Source of the DNA: an uncultured Oscillospiraceae bacterium
GTDB lineage: Bacteria > Bacillota > Clostridia > Oscillospirales > Oscillospiraceae
NCBI GenBank assembly: GCA_934661735.1
Contig: CAKUJN010000041.1
Location: forward strand, 1-18,545
Reading direction: 5' to 3'
DNA: 18,545 nt
Part shown: piece after piece, positions 6,306-14,264 of the stretch
How positions within the stretch are numbered: the stretch's first letter is position 1
Layout: each line of letters opens with the position of its first letter
Position numbers and translations under genes: made by a program
The notes under the pieces: generated by a model
Database searches by the model: none
Told to the model about the DNA's origin: nothing
The model's input: only the letters and a program-made list of their open reading frames with translations

Positions 6306-6536
6306 ATGAGACGGGCCTATGAGCTGGTGCGCGAGATTGAAAATCAGTGCGCCAACAACCAGATGCGCGACGTGTTCTTTGAAGAACTGGAGACGGACGA
6401 CCCTGTCGCCTACGTCCGCGCGCTGGTCAAGGGAAAGGAAGTCACGCTGGACGTGGATGAGCGTCCGGACGGTGCGCTGACAATCTACGTCAACAGCGCG
6501 GGCGTTACGCAGAAGTTCCTCTTTACGCCGCTGTAG
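6306..6536 (+). CDS. Small protein of unknown function in the nickel operon
   Basis: A 76-residue acidic protein whose ATG lies five bases after the cooT stop, with no clear ribosome-binding site, suggesting translational coupling. It has an N-terminal helix-like stretch (RAYELVREIENQCANNQMRD), an acidic centre (FFEELETDDP), and a β-rich C-terminus (VTLDVDERPDGALTIYVNSA, then VTQKFLFTPL). A single Cys at residue 14 is the only obvious thiol. It has no membrane segment or signal peptide. I do not recognise the family. Its tight linkage to cooT suggests a role in nickel delivery or CODH/ACS maturation, but that is guilt by association only. Codon use matches the neighbours, and the frame is the only sensible one here. 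Confidence 0.7.
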   Translation: MRRAYELVREIENQCANNQMRDVFFEELETDDPVAYVRALVKGKEVTLDVDERPDGALTIYVNSAGVTQKFLFTPL

Positions 6537-6600
6537 ATGCGGCGCTGCGGAAAAAGAAGCAGAAAAACGGAAAAAAGCGCGGATTCCTGTCCGGATGGGC

Positions 6601-6629
6601 TTGTATTTGCTTTCAAAATGTGTTACGAT
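6601..6629 (+). promoter_or_regulatory. Probable promoter of metF
   Basis: TTGTAT (6601–6606) and TACGAT (6624–6629) are 17 bases apart, and TG at 6621–6622 makes an extended -10. The match is moderate. It lies in the 167-base spacer before metF, with predicted start near 6636, at the base of a leader hairpin. Confidence 0.45.
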
Positions 6630-6637
6630 AATTTCGT

Positions 6638-6667
6638 ATCGAATGGCATCCGTATGGGTGCCTCGAT
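6638..6667 (+). other. Leader hairpin upstream of metF
   Basis: GGCATCC (6645–6651) pairs with GGGTGCC (6656–6662) around GTAT with one wobble. The stem extends by ATCGA/TCGAT (6638–6642 with 6663–6667) beyond a 2-base bulge. No T-tract follows and the metF ribosome-binding site starts about 26 bases later. It would lie at the very 5' end of the predicted transcript, a typical position for an mRNA-stabilising structure. Confidence 0.4.
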
Positions 6668-6703
6668 TTCCGTACATCCTATTTTTATATTTTGGAGGCA
6701 AAA

Positions 6704-7633
6704 ATGAGCGTTGCTGAAATTTATGAAAACAGAGCCACTTTCTCGTTCGAGGTTTTCCCCCCAAAGACGGACGTCGGCATGGAGAAGCTGTGCGGCGCGG
6801 GCGGCGTGCTGGACAAGCTTTATACGCTGAATCCCGACTACATCTCCTGCACCTACGGCGCGGGCGGTACGAACGTCGGCAAGAATCTTGAGGTTCTGGA
6901 CAAGATTCAGAAGGACGGCAGGTGCACCCCCGTTACCCACTTCACCTGCATCGGCAATACAAAGGCCGACATCAAGGAGAAGCTTCAGACCTATCTGGAT
7001 CACGGCATCGACCACATGCTGGCGCTGCGCGGCGACCTGCCGTTCGGCTGGACCGGCACGAACGGCGATCTGCACTATGCGACCGAGCTTGTCAAGTTCG
7101 TCCGTCAGGAGTTCGGCGACAAGTTTACTATCGCGGTTGCCGGCTCGCCCGAGGGCCACATCCAGTGCCGCAGCCTTGAGGCTGACATTGCGTTTTTGAA
7201 GCAGAAGCAGGATAACGGCGCCGACTTCATCATTTCTCAGCTGTGCTGGGACATGGATGCGTTCCGCTACTGGCTTGAGGCAATCCGCAACGCCGGTATC
7301 TGGATGCCGGTCGATGTGGGCATCATGCCGATTCTGGATCAGGCCGCGACGATCAACATGGCGCTCAGCCGCAATGGCTGTGTCATGGACCGCAAGCTCT
7401 GTGAGATTATCTCGAAAAACTGGATTTTCCCGAATCCGTTTGACAAGGACCCGTTCGACGCGGACGTTGAGGGCAAGAAGGCCAGCTTCCGCGCGGCCGG
7501 TATCGAATACACCATCAACCAGATCGACGAGTACCGCGCCTGCGGCGTGGACGGCATTCATCTGTACGCACTGAACAAGTACGACGATGTCGCCTACATC
7601 GCAAAGGAATCCGGCCTGATCGACCTGATCTGA
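6704..7633 (+). CDS. metF: Methylenetetrahydrofolate reductase
   Basis: A 309-residue FAD-dependent TIM-barrel enzyme that reduces methylene-THF to methyl-THF, the last step of the methyl branch. Motifs include FSFEVFPPKT near the N-terminus (catalytic Glu), SCTYGAGGT, HMLALRGDLP and AGSPEGH, and near the end VDGIHLYALNKYDD. The start is ATG at 6704, 5 bases after GGAGG; an upstream in-frame TTG at 6692 overlaps that site and is rejected. In acetogens MetF often pairs with MetV and sometimes RnfC2; neither gene is next to it here. Position at the head of the acetyl-CoA pathway genes supports a catabolic/assimilatory role rather than only methionine synthesis. Confidence 0.95.
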   Translation: MSVAEIYENRATFSFEVFPPKTDVGMEKLCGAGGVLDKLYTLNPDYISCTYGAGGTNVGKNLEVLDKIQKDGRCTPVTHFTCIGNTKADIKEKLQTYLDHGIDHMLALRGDLPFGWTGTNGDLHYATELVKFVRQEFGDKFTIAVAGSPEGHIQCRSLEADIAFLKQKQDNGADFIISQLCWDMDAFRYWLEAIRNAGIWMPVDVGIMPILDQAATINMALSRNGCVMDRKLCEIISKNWIFPNPFDKDPFDADVEGKKASFRAAGIEYTINQIDEYRACGVDGIHLYALNKYDDVAYIAKESGLIDLI

Positions 7634-7642
7634 GCAAAGAAA

Positions 7643-7679
7643 CAGCGCTCCGGTGGGCGGAAGCCTGCCGGAGCGGCTG
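7643..7679 (+). other. Long hairpin with GGAA tetraloop in the metF–cooC spacer
   Basis: GCTCCGGTGGGC (7647–7658) pairs with GCCTGCCGGAGC (7663–7674) around GGAA, a GNRA-type loop. The stem continues as CAGC/GCTG (7643–7646 with 7676–7679) across one bulged G. No T-run follows, so it is not a standard terminator. Further GC-rich inverted repeats fill the rest of the 160-base spacer, for example GACGCT/AGCGTC just before the cooC ribosome-binding site. It may limit readthrough or set the mRNA ends. Confidence 0.5.
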
Positions 7680-7793
7680 AGTGCGCTCCGGACGGCCCGC
7701 GGGCTGCGTTTCGGCAGACGCGCAAAATTCTCGGGAGGCTCCGGCAAAGCGGCAGACGCTTTCGGGAGCGTCCCACACACCAGGGAGGAGCAT

Positions 7794-8561
7794 ATGACAC
7801 CCTATACGATTGCAGTTGCCGGTAAGGGCGGCGTCGGCAAGACGACGACCTGCGGCCTGATTATTGACTATCTGGTCAAGCAGAAAAAGGGACCGATTCT
7901 GGTCGTGGATGCGGACGCAAATTCCAATCTCAACGAGGTTCTGGGCGTTGAGGTGGAGGCCACGCTCGGCGACATCCGCGAGGAGATGCTCCATGCCGAG
8001 CAGAGAGGCACCGTTCCGGCCAACATGACCAAGGCCGACTACGCCGAGATGAAGTTCAGCTCCGCGCTTTGCGAGGAGGACGACTATGACCTGCTGGTCA
8101 TGGGCCGCACGCAGGGCAAGGGCTGCTACTGCTTTGTCAACGGCGTGCTGAAAACCCAAATTGACAAATACGCCGGGAACTACCGCTACATGGTCATTGA
8201 CAATGAGGCGGGGCTTGAGCACATCAGCCGCGGCATTCTGCCGCATGTGGATCTGATGCTGCTGGTATCCGACTGCTCCCGCCGCGGCATTCAGGCCGTG
8301 GGCCGCATTGCGGAAATGGTGCGGGAGCTCGGGCTGAAGCCCGACGAAATGAAGCTGATCGTCAACCGTGCGCCGGAGGGGAAGCTCAATGCCGGCGTGC
8401 TGGATGAGATAGAAAAGAACCACCTTGATCTTGCCGGTGTACTGCCGCAGGACGACCTCATTTATGAGTACGACTGCGACGGCAGGCCCAGCTCCCAGGT
8501 GCCTGAAAGCGCACCGGTCAAGACCGCGCTGCATGATCTCATGCAGAAGCTCCATCCGTAA
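7794..8561 (+). CDS. cooC: CO dehydrogenase nickel-insertion accessory ATPase CooC
   Basis: A 255-residue MinD/SIMIBI-class ATPase that dimerises around a metal to help insert nickel into CO dehydrogenase or acetyl-CoA synthase. The deviant Walker A motif GKGGVGKTT spans residues 10–18, the VVDADANSN switch follows at about 37–44, and a Walker-B-like YMVIDNEAG is at about 132–140. The metal-binding CxC is Cys111-Tyr-Cys113 within GKGCYCFVNG, as in CooC. The ATG at 7794 follows GGAGGAG at 7784–7790; the open frame upstream lies in a hairpin-rich spacer and is not coding. It is 29 bases upstream of acsD, so an AcsF-like role in maturing acetyl-CoA synthase is equally possible. Confidence 0.93.
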   Translation: MTPYTIAVAGKGGVGKTTTCGLIIDYLVKQKKGPILVVDADANSNLNEVLGVEVEATLGDIREEMLHAEQRGTVPANMTKADYAEMKFSSALCEEDDYDLLVMGRTQGKGCYCFVNGVLKTQIDKYAGNYRYMVIDNEAGLEHISRGILPHVDLMLLVSDCSRRGIQAVGRIAEMVRELGLKPDEMKLIVNRAPEGKLNAGVLDEIEKNHLDLAGVLPQDDLIYEYDCDGRPSSQVPESAPVKTALHDLMQKLHP

Positions 8562-8590
8562 AAAATATTTTAAGTAGGGGGATTCACATT

Positions 8591-9535
8591 ATGCCTTTTG
8601 TTCCCAAAAAGCAGGCCTTCAACGCCAGAATCAACGAGGTTACGCTCGGCGTCGGCGACAAGGCCACAAAGATCGGCGGACAGAACGTGCTGCCGTTCTA
8701 CACGTTTGACGCGGAAATCGCAAATGCACCGAAGATCGGCGTTGAGCTGACCGACCTCGGCATGGCGGAATACACCATGCCCGGCGAGCAGGAATTCTAC
8801 GCGGGCTGCGAGACGGTCGTCGACATGGCAAAGCGTGCCGAGACCATGGAGGGCGCGTCGTTCCTGTGCCTGCACTTTGAGGGTGCGGACCCCAACGGCC
8901 TGAACAAGTCCGTTGAAGAGTGCGTGAAGCTGGCAAAGGACGTCTCCGACGCCGTGACCATGCCGATCGTTATCATGGGCTGCAAGAACATCGAAAAGGA
9001 CACCGAGCTGTTCAACAAGATCGCCGAGGCACTGGCCGGTAAGAACATTCTGGTTCTCTCCGCGCGCGATGAAAACTATAAGACTGTCGGCGCGTCCGCG
9101 GGCCTTGCCTACAACCAGAAGGTCGGCGCGGAATCCGCCGTTGATATCAACCTTGCCAAGCAGCTGAACACCGTCATGACTCAGCTGGGCGTCAGCGCGC
9201 AGAGCATTGTCATGAACATCGGCTCCGCCGCTGCCGGCTACGGCTATGAATACGTTGCCTCCACGCTCGACCGCATCAAGGACGCGGCGCTCAAGCAGGC
9301 GGACGCCATGCTGGAGATGCCCATCATGACGCCGGTTTCGTCCGATACCTGGGGCGTCAAGGAATCCATCATGCCCGAAAGCGATATGCCCGAGTGGGGC
9401 AATCAGGAAGAGCGCGGCGTCGAGATGGAAATCACCACTGCCGCCGCAGTTCTGGCGGGCGGCTCGGACGCGGTCATCATGCGTCATCCGGCGGCAATCG
9501 CGACCATCGCCAAGATGATCAACGCGCTTGTCTAA
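8591..9535 (+). CDS. acsD: Corrinoid iron-sulfur protein small subunit (CODH/ACS delta subunit)
   Basis: A 314-residue TIM-barrel subunit that pairs with AcsC to form the corrinoid iron-sulfur protein carrying the methyl group to acetyl-CoA synthase. Family hallmarks visible include the N-terminal ITEVTLG-like NARINEVTLGVG, the GGQNVLPFYTFDAEIANAPK stretch, MPIVIMGCKNIEKDTELFNK, and SIVMNIGSAAAGYGYEYVAS near the corrinoid-facing end. The length matches the family (about 310–320). An AGGGGGA ribosome-binding site precedes the ATG. It lies between cooC and the acsC–acsE fusion with a 21-base gap and a strong AAGGAGGA site, so these genes are surely one transcription unit. Confidence 0.95.
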   Translation: MPFVPKKQAFNARINEVTLGVGDKATKIGGQNVLPFYTFDAEIANAPKIGVELTDLGMAEYTMPGEQEFYAGCETVVDMAKRAETMEGASFLCLHFEGADPNGLNKSVEECVKLAKDVSDAVTMPIVIMGCKNIEKDTELFNKIAEALAGKNILVLSARDENYKTVGASAGLAYNQKVGAESAVDINLAKQLNTVMTQLGVSAQSIVMNIGSAAAGYGYEYVASTLDRIKDAALKQADAMLEMPIMTPVSSDTWGVKESIMPESDMPEWGNQEERGVEMEITTAAAVLAGGSDAVIMRHPAAIATIAKMINALV

Positions 9536-9556
9536 TGCGGAAGGAGGAAACATACA

Positions 9557-11836
9557 ATGGCAGTTAAAGGTCTTGACATTTTCAAATTATCTCCCAAGAA
9601 GAACTGTAAGGAATGCGGCAGCCCCACCTGTATGGCATTCTGCATGAAGGTTGCACAGGGCGCTCTGCCCATCACCAAGTGCCCCTACATGTCCCCCGAG
9701 GCCATCGCTCTGCTGAGCGAGGCCACCGCGCCTCCCATGAAAACGCTTGAGGTCGCCGGCCACAAGATGGGCGGCGAGACCGTGCTGTTCCGCCATGAAA
9801 AGACGTTCGTCTCCCGCAACCTGTTTGCCGTTTCGCTGTGCACCTGCATGGACGACGCGACGGTTGACGCGAAGATTGCCGAGCTGAAGAGCGTGGATTA
9901 TGAGCGTATCGGCGAGCGCGAGTATGTCGAGTTTGTCGCCGTGCGCAACGGCGGCGACGCAGCACGCTTTGTCGAGCTGGCAAAGAAGGCTGCCGAGCTG
10001 GAGCGCGGCGTGGTGCTGGAAACCACCGACGTTGAGGCCGCAAAGGCAGCCGTCGAGGCCATCAAGGACGTGAAGCCCGTTGTCAACGGTGCGAACAAGG
10101 ACAGCTTTGCCGCCATGAACGAGCTTGCCAAGGCTTACGGCATCGTTCTGGGCGTTCAGGGCGCAGACCTGAGCGAGCTGCACGATACGGTCGAGGCGCT
10201 GGAGAAGGCCGGCAACAAGAATCTGATGATCGACGTCACCGGCGAGAGCGCAAAGGCCACGTTCGGCAACGCCGTTCAGATCCGCCGCGCGGCGCTGAAG
10301 GACAACGACCGCACGTTCGGCTATCCGTCCATCGTTGATCTGAGCAAGCTCTGCAAGGATGACTATCATCTGGCGACGGCACTGGCCTCCGTGTTCACGC
10401 TGAAGTACGGCTCGCTCATCATCATGCCCAGAATGACCTATGCAGAGGCTCTGCCGCTGTACGGCCTGCGCCAGAACATCTTCACCGACCCGCAGAAGCC
10501 CATGAAGGTCGCCCCCGGCATCTACCCGATCAACGGCGCCGGCCCCGACGATCCGTGCGCGCTGACGGTCGACTTCGCGCTGACCTACTTCCTGGTCTCC
10601 GGCGAGCTTGAGCGCTCCAAGGTGCCCATCAACCTGCTCATCACCGACGCGTCCGGCATGTCCGTTCTGACGGCGTGGGCCGCGGGCAAGTTCTCCTCCA
10701 CCACCGTCAAGAAGTTCTTTGACGAATTTGATATTGCCTCCAAGATCAACAACCGCACGCTGATTCTCCCTGGCAAGGTTGCCGTTATGAAAGGCGAGAT
10801 TCAGGACAAGCTGCCCGACTGGAACGTTGTCGTCGGCACGCGTGAGGCTGTCGAGCTGGTCAAGTATCTGAAGGACGGCGAGTATATCAAGGCCGCAGAG
10901 GCTGTTGCCGCCGCCAAGAAGCCGGCAGAGGAGAAGAAGGAGGCCGCCGACGCCAACGCGCCGCTGGACTTCGAGAAAATTGCCGCTTCCATCCCCGCCA
11001 TCAAGATCCGCGACGATCTGGATGCGCACTACAGACAGAGAGACCCCGACTCGCCCAAGTTTGTCACCATCGGCGAGCGCATTCACTGCATCTCTCCGGT
11101 CATCCGCGAGGCCATGGCCACGTTCAACCCCGATCCCATCCTCGAGCGTGCCGCACAGCAGATCAAGGCCGGCGCGACGTATCTGGACGTCAACATCGGC
11201 CCTGCCGAGTCCAACGGTCCGGAGCTGATGACCTGGGCGGTCAAGCTGCTGCAGGAGAACTTCGACAACGTGCCGCTGGCACTGGATACCGCCAACAAGC
11301 GCGCCATCGAGGCCGGCATCAAGGTCTACAACCGCACCAACGGCAAGCCCATCGTCAACTCCGCTGACGCAGGCTCCCGTATCTCCAACATCGATCTGGC
11401 TGCGGCCAACGACGCGATCTGCATCGCACTGTGCTCCGCCGACGGCATCGCCAAGGACAATGAGGAGCGCATGATGCACTGCCACAACATGCTCGAGCGC
11501 GGCCTGTCCCTCGGCATGGAGGCAACCGACCTGTGGTTTGACCCGCTGTTCCTGGTTGTCAAGGGCATGCAGGACAAGCAGATGGACGTCCTCAACGCCA
11601 TCAAGCTGTTTGCCGACGAGGGCCTGAAGTCCACCGGCGGTCTGTCCAACAACTCCAACGGCGCGCCCAAGACGCTGCGTCCGATCATGGACTCCGCACT
11701 GGTCGCCATGGCGATGATGCAGGGCCTGACCTCCGCCATCGTCAACCCGAACGACCTGCGTCTGATGGAGACCATCAAGACCTGCGACATCTTCAAGAAC
11801 CACGAGCTGTATTCCGACTCCTATCTGGAGGTCTGA
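9557..11836 (+). CDS. acsC: Fused corrinoid iron-sulfur protein large subunit and methyl-THF methyltransferase (AcsC–AcsE)
   Basis: A 759-residue fusion. Residues 1 to about 445 are AcsC: the N-terminal [4Fe-4S] motif Cys17, Cys20, Cys25, Cys42 (CX2CX4CX16C) matches the family, followed by the TIM-barrel and corrinoid-binding C-terminal region. An Ala/Lys/Glu-rich linker follows (about 445–475, for example AAAKKPAEEKKEAADANAP). Residues about 500–759 are a complete pterin-binding methyltransferase like AcsE (about 260 aa): KFVTIGERIHC, GATYLDVNIGPAESNG, VPLALDTANKRAIEAG and KPIVNSADAGS. In Moorella these are separate genes, acsC and acsE. The fusion would tether methyl-THF:corrinoid methyl transfer in one chain. 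The frame is continuous with no stop or shift, and no separate acsE is seen in the window. Ribosome-binding site AAGGAGGA. Confidence 0.93.
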   Translation: MAVKGLDIFKLSPKKNCKECGSPTCMAFCMKVAQGALPITKCPYMSPEAIALLSEATAPPMKTLEVAGHKMGGETVLFRHEKTFVSRNLFAVSLCTCMDDATVDAKIAELKSVDYERIGEREYVEFVAVRNGGDAARFVELAKKAAELERGVVLETTDVEAAKAAVEAIKDVKPVVNGANKDSFAAMNELAKAYGIVLGVQGADLSELHDTVEALEKAGNKNLMIDVTGESAKATFGNAVQIRRAALKDNDRTFGYPSIVDLSKLCKDDYHLATALASVFTLKYGSLIIMPRMTYAEALPLYGLRQNIFTDPQKPMKVAPGIYPINGAGPDDPCALTVDFALTYFLVSGELERSKVPINLLITDASGMSVLTAWAAGKFSSTTVKKFFDEFDIASKINNRTLILPGKVAVMKGEIQDKLPDWNVVVGTREAVELVKYLKDGEYIKAAEAVAAAKKPAEEKKEAADANAPLDFEKIAASIPAIKIRDDLDAHYRQRDPDSPKFVTIGERIHCISPVIREAMATFNPDPILERAAQQIKAGATYLDVNIGPAESNGPELMTWAVKLLQENFDNVPLALDTANKRAIEAGIKVYNRTNGKPIVNSADAGSRISNIDLAAANDAICIALCSADGIAKDNEERMMHCHNMLERGLSLGMEATDLWFDPLFLVVKGMQDKQMDVLNAIKLFADEGLKSTGGLSNNSNGAPKTLRPIMDSALVAMAMMQGLTSAIVNPNDLRLMETIKTCDIFKNHELYSDSYLEV

Positions 11837-11843
11837 TTGCACA

Positions 11844-11871
11844 ACAGGGGACCCGACTGCGGGTCCCCTGT
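11844..11871 (+). terminator. Strong hairpin after acsC–acsE lacking a clear U-tract
   Basis: ACAGGGGACCCG (11844–11855) and its exact complement CGGGTCCCCTGT (11860–11871) form a 12-bp stem with an ACTG loop, right after the fusion-gene stop. The following bases (CCGCTTTCC) are only weakly T-rich, so termination is probably partial, or the hairpin protects the 3' end of the upstream message. Confidence 0.6.
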
Positions 11872-11939
11872 CCGCTTTCCGCGCGGGCTGTGCGGATGCG
11901 CATCCGGCGGGAAAATTTCGGGAATCCAACAAAAAATAC

Positions 11940-11968
11940 TGTACAAACGAGCAAAAAATTGGTATTCT
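11940..11968 (+). promoter_or_regulatory. Promoter of acsB
   Basis: TGTACA (11940–11945) and TATTCT (11963–11968) are 17 bases apart, with TG at 11960–11961 giving an extended -10 (TGGTATTCT). The predicted start is near 11975. The fhs promoter at 18126–18154 has the same spacer, the same -10 hexamer and an extended TG, suggesting parallel control. Confidence 0.6.
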
Positions 11969-12017
11969 AATATCACAGTAACCCCGTTGGGGGGATATGT
12001 GAACAGGAGGAAATTCC

Positions 12018-14153
12018 ATGAGCGTACTAATGGATCTGATTTACGGCGGCTCGCATGCCGTTGCCGGCCTGACCGAAGGCGCGGTCAATGACGCAATCGC
12101 AAAATACGGCGCAGAGAAAGAAATCGCATTCCCTGACACTGCATATTTCTTCCCCACCATTTATGCCGCGACCGGCGTGAAGGTCAAGACGCTGGGCGAC
12201 CTGCCCGCATGCGTCGGCGTGCTGAAAAGCCTCATCACCGATCAGGAGGATCTGGGCCAGGCGCTGAATGCCGGTCTGGCGACGGCTGTCGGTGCGGAAA
12301 TTCTTGAGGGCCTGAAGTTTGTCGAGCCGAAGGAGAGCTATGAGGACGCGCGCGTGGCCGGTATCGGCTTCGTTCCCGATCCCGTCATCCGAAGCCTCGG
12401 CGTGCCGCTGGTCACGGGCGATATCCCAGGCGTGGCCGTTGTGCTGGGCAAGGCCGAAAACGCTGAGGACGTGGCAAAGGTCGTCAAGGATTATCAGTCC
12501 AAGGGCATCATGACCTTTATGGTCGGCGACGTGATTGAGCAGTGCGCCGACGCGGGCGTCAAGATGGGCCTTGAGTTCCGTGTCATTCCGCTGGGCCACG
12601 ATGTGACCGCGGTCATCCATGTCGTCACGGTCGCCATCCGCGCGGCCCTGATCTTCGGCAATGTCCAGCCTGGCGATCTGGCGGGCCTGCTGAAATACAC
12701 CAAGGAGCGCGTTCCCGCGTTTGTCAACACCTTCGGCGCGATTGACAATGTCGTTGTCTCCGCCGGCGCGGGCGCGATTGCGCTGGGCTTCCCCGTCGTG
12801 GTTGACATTGACCTCGGCGAGAATCAGGTCCCGGGCGCTCTGGAAAGCTGCTGCGACCACAATGAGACGGTCAAAAAGTCTCTTGAGCTGCGCGGCATCA
12901 AGATCAAGTCCAAGGAGCTTCCGATTCCGGTTGCGTTCGCGGCTGCCTTCGAGGGCGAAATCATCCGCAAGGCCGACATGAAGGTTGAATTCTGGTCGGC
13001 AAAGAACACCACCTGCGAGCTTGTCCTGATGAAGGATATGGACGAGGTCGAGGATCACAAGATTGTTATCGATGGTCCCGATATCGACTCCGGCGAGCTG
13101 GAATACGCGCTTGCCACCTGCGTCTATGTCGCGGGCAAGAAGATGCAGGCCGACTTTGAGTCTGTCATCGAGCGTAAAATCCACGCGTGGTTCAACTATA
13201 TGGAAGGCGTCATGCACACCGGCCAGCGCAACCAGTTCCGCATCCGTATTTCCAAAGACGCGTATGACAAGGGCCTGCGCCTGACGCACTTTGCCGAGGT
13301 TCTGTATCACATGATCTCCGACGAGTTCGACGCTGTCGTCGACAAGTGCGAGGTCCATCTGATCACCGATCCGGTCAAGGCCACAGCGTTCCTGAACGAC
13401 GTCGCCATCCCGCGCTATAACATGCGTGACGACCGTCTGGCCAGCATGACCGACGAGTCCGTCGACCGCTTCTTCACCTGCATCCTGTGCCAGTCGTTCG
13501 CGCCCGCGCACTGCTGCGTGGTCACGCCCGAGCGCCTTGGCCTGTGCGGCGCGGTGTCGTGGCTGGACGCCAAGGCAACATATGAGCTGAACCCGAACGG
13601 CCCGTCCCAGCCCATCATGAAGGAGGGCTGCATCGACGAGCGCACCGGCCGCTATGAAACGGTCAACAAGGCTATTGCCGACGCGACGCACGGCGCGGTC
13701 GAAGAGGTTACGCTGTACTCCATCATGGAGGACCCGATGACCTCCTGCGGCTGCTTCGAGTGCATTTCCGGCATCGAGCCGATGTCCAACGGCTTCATTG
13801 TCGTCAACCGCGAGTACGCGGGCATGACGCCTGCCGGTATGACGTTCGGCGAGCTGGCCTCCTGCACCGGCGGCGGCGTACAGACCCCCGGCTATATGGG
13901 CCACGGCCGTCACTTCATTTCGTCGAAGAAGTTCATCCACGCCGAGGGCGGTATCGAGCGTATCGTCTGGATGCCGAAGGAGCTGAAGGACGACGTGGGC
14001 GAGCGTCTGAACAAGACCGCGAAGGAGCTTTACGGCATTGACAACTTCACCGACATGATTGCAGACGAGACAATCTGCACCGACTGCGACGAGCTGATGA
14101 ATTTCCTGACGGAAAAGAATCATCCGGTGCTTGCCATGGAGCCGCTGATGTAA
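12018..14153 (+). CDS. acsB: Acetyl-CoA synthase (CODH/ACS beta subunit)
   Basis: A 711-residue enzyme that builds acetyl-CoA from methyl-corrinoid, CO and CoA at the Ni-Ni-[4Fe-4S] A-cluster. The A-cluster ligands are visible: Cys488, Cys491, Cys500 and Cys510 reproduce the 3/9/10 spacing of Moorella Cys506/509/518/528, in the context FFTCILCQSFAP through LGLCGAVSWLDAK. The distal-nickel motif Cys577-Gly-Cys579 lies in MTSCGCFE. The N-terminal domain (about 1–300) is present but slightly shorter than Moorella's, in line with enzymes that do not form a stable tunnel complex with CODH (inference). Start ATG at 12018, 7 bases after AGGAGG. It has its own promoter, and a T-run terminator follows. 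Confidence 0.96.
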   Translation: MSVLMDLIYGGSHAVAGLTEGAVNDAIAKYGAEKEIAFPDTAYFFPTIYAATGVKVKTLGDLPACVGVLKSLITDQEDLGQALNAGLATAVGAEILEGLKFVEPKESYEDARVAGIGFVPDPVIRSLGVPLVTGDIPGVAVVLGKAENAEDVAKVVKDYQSKGIMTFMVGDVIEQCADAGVKMGLEFRVIPLGHDVTAVIHVVTVAIRAALIFGNVQPGDLAGLLKYTKERVPAFVNTFGAIDNVVVSAGAGAIALGFPVVVDIDLGENQVPGALESCCDHNETVKKSLELRGIKIKSKELPIPVAFAAAFEGEIIRKADMKVEFWSAKNTTCELVLMKDMDEVEDHKIVIDGPDIDSGELEYALATCVYVAGKKMQADFESVIERKIHAWFNYMEGVMHTGQRNQFRIRISKDAYDKGLRLTHFAEVLYHMISDEFDAVVDKCEVHLITDPVKATAFLNDVAIPRYNMRDDRLASMTDESVDRFFTCILCQSFAPAHCCVVTPERLGLCGAVSWLDAKATYELNPNGPSQPIMKEGCIDERTGRYETVNKAIADATHGAVEEVTLYSIMEDPMTSCGCFECISGIEPMSNGFIVVNREYAGMTPAGMTFGELASCTGGGVQTPGYMGHGRHFISSKKFIHAEGGIERIVWMPKELKDDVGERLNKTAKELYGIDNFTDMIADETICTDCDELMNFLTEKNHPVLAMEPLM

Positions 14154-14264
14154 TATAATCAAAGACGCAGAGCTTCACGAAATTCATTCAGAGGCCGCGG
14201 CAGTGGCGCAGCTCCCATGCGCCGTCCGGTTTTGCCGGAGCTGCCGGACAGCTGACTGCACATT

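Noticed and set aside
7653..7793. The upstream open extension of cooC
   Set aside because: It lacks a start signal and family similarity and lies in a hairpin-rich spacer. GGAGGAG at 7784–7790 fixes the start at 7794.
9587..12019. An 810-codon open frame on the minus strand opposite acsC–acsE
   Set aside because: It is a shadow of the strongly biased codon use of the plus-strand gene. The translation is low-complexity (Val/Leu/Gly/Asp/His-rich) with no recognisable domain, while the plus strand encodes clear family motifs.
12027..14162. A 711-codon open frame on the minus strand opposite acsB
   Set aside because: It mirrors acsB almost exactly and has the same Asp/His/Leu/Val-rich shadow composition. 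acsB is certain from its A-cluster cysteines.
14190..14260. A possible cobalamin or T-box riboswitch after acsB
   Set aside because: A reverse-strand GCCACTG-like string and GC-rich repeats drew attention, but no B12-box, T-box or other conserved core was found, and the segment precedes a terminator rather than a gene start.
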